A stretch of 15,541 nucleotides of DNA, taken from UBA9865 sp035647835 (GTDB lineage Bacteria; Bacillota; Dethiobacteria; Dethiobacterales; Dethiobacteraceae). This document shows positions 15,120-15,541 of the stretch, piece after piece; position 1 is the stretch's first letter, and the number at the start of each line of letters is the position of its first letter. The notes under the pieces are model-generated. The model did no database searches. It was not told the origin of the DNA and was given only the letters and a program-made list of their open reading frames with translations. Position numbers and translations under genes: made by a program. The stretch covers positions 1-15,541 of the forward strand of contig DASRMS010000110.1 in assembly GCA_035647835.1 (NCBI GenBank), read 5' to 3'.

Positions 15120-15541
15120 GCCTTATCACCGCCTGTCTGCTTAAAATCCGCGAAATAATCGCCAACAAGCCTGACCAATAGGGGTCGCAGTGAAATAACA
15201 CCGGACTCTTCATCCTGCGCCGCCATTTTCCAGCTTTCCAGATATGCCAGTAAGTCGCGGGCTGTTTCAGAAATCAAGGCCTCTCTGTATTGTTTACTCC
15301 AGCCTCTGCCGTACTCCTTTTTTAAAGCTTCCAGCCATTTTTCATAATCAACGGGCATTAAGCGCAGCGAACCGTCATACTGCAGCGGAATATCTTGCTC
15401 CTGCTGCTGTTTTCGTACGTAAGCAGCAAACTGCAGCGCAATATCAGCAATCGCCCTATTATCGGGGAAAAGATGTAAACGAGCCTTGCGCTCTGTGCGC
15501 GTCAGAAAGGCCGTGTTACGATAAAGTTCTAACTGAAAATC
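15116..15541 (-). CDS. jetB: Wadjet type II subunit JetB (DUF2398, TIGR02678 family), C-terminal part
   Basis: The frame stays open to the right edge, giving the last 141 residues of a longer protein; the ATG at 15358 is internal, because the coding pattern continues upstream without a break. Visible residues include LYRNTAFLTRTERKARLHLF, then a helical segment QFAAYVRKQQQEQ, and the C-terminal YGRGWSKQYRE and ISLRPLLVRLVGDYFADF. This order and the position directly before the TIGR02680 ATPase (4-nt ATGA overlap) fit DUF2398/TIGR02678, the JetB (MukE/kite-like) subunit that tethers the SMC heads. Family assignment relies partly on gene order, as only the C-terminal part is seen. JetA (DUF2397/TIGR02677) is expected immediately upstream, outside the window. 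Confidence 0.85.
   Translation of the reverse strand, partial: DFQLELYRNTAFLTRTERKARLHLFPDNRAIADIALQFAAYVRKQQQEQDIPLQYDGSLRLMPVDYEKWLEALKKEYGRGWSKQYREALISETARDLLAYLESWKMAAQDEESGVISLRPLLVRLVGDYFADFKQTGGDKA

Noticed and set aside
1..15541. CRISPR arrays, insertion sequences, tRNA or rRNA genes
   Set aside because: No regular spaced repeats, transposase motifs, terminal inverted repeats or RNA-gene signatures were seen on either strand.

Overview
The window looks like a chromosomal segment of a low-to-medium G+C member of the Bacillota, probably a Clostridia-type anaerobe. The reasons are strong AGGAGG-type ribosome-binding sites, several TTG and GTG starts, Rho-independent hairpin terminators, and genes with familiar Bacillota relatives (YwbE, OpuA-type transporter, ArsR regulator). 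The species cannot be fixed from the sequence alone.

Plus strand, 1-2266. An ArsR-type regulator with a cysteine-rich tail overlaps a 42-residue Cys/His-rich mini-protein. A terminator-like hairpin follows, then an ABC-2 type exporter pair (ATPase and permease, 4-nt overlap). This has the layout of a metal- or thiol-responsive efflux unit, but the inducer is unknown.

Glycine betaine uptake, 2415-5470. The lipoprotein substrate-binding protein is on the plus strand and converges on the permease and CBS-domain ATPase, which are on the minus strand. A probably bidirectional terminator separates them. The binding protein has a perfect Shine-Dalgarno sequence and a complete lipoprotein signal, but no ATG, GTG or TTG at the expected place; the apparent start is ATA.

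Minus strand, 5574-8582. A small two-helix membrane protein overlaps a YbjQ-family protein, and a hairpin terminator follows. A second unit is a small two-helix membrane protein followed by a membrane-anchored MutS-like ATPase, bounded by a candidate promoter and a terminator.

Minus strand, 8590-15541. Reading in the direction of transcription from the right edge: the C-terminal part of JetB (DUF2398/TIGR02678), JetC (1389-residue SMC/MukB-like ATPase, TIGR02680), JetD (Toprim nuclease, DUF2399/TIGR02679), then a HIT and MazG-like fusion protein and YwbE. The first three belong to a type II Wadjet anti-plasmid system: JetA/B/C form the DNA-extruding SMC complex and JetD cuts the DNA. JetA should lie just beyond the right edge. 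The HIT-MazG fusion follows in the same orientation with no terminator visible, so a nucleotide-cleaning enzyme may be co-transcribed with the defence system. No RNA genes, insertion sequences, CRISPR arrays or origins were seen.
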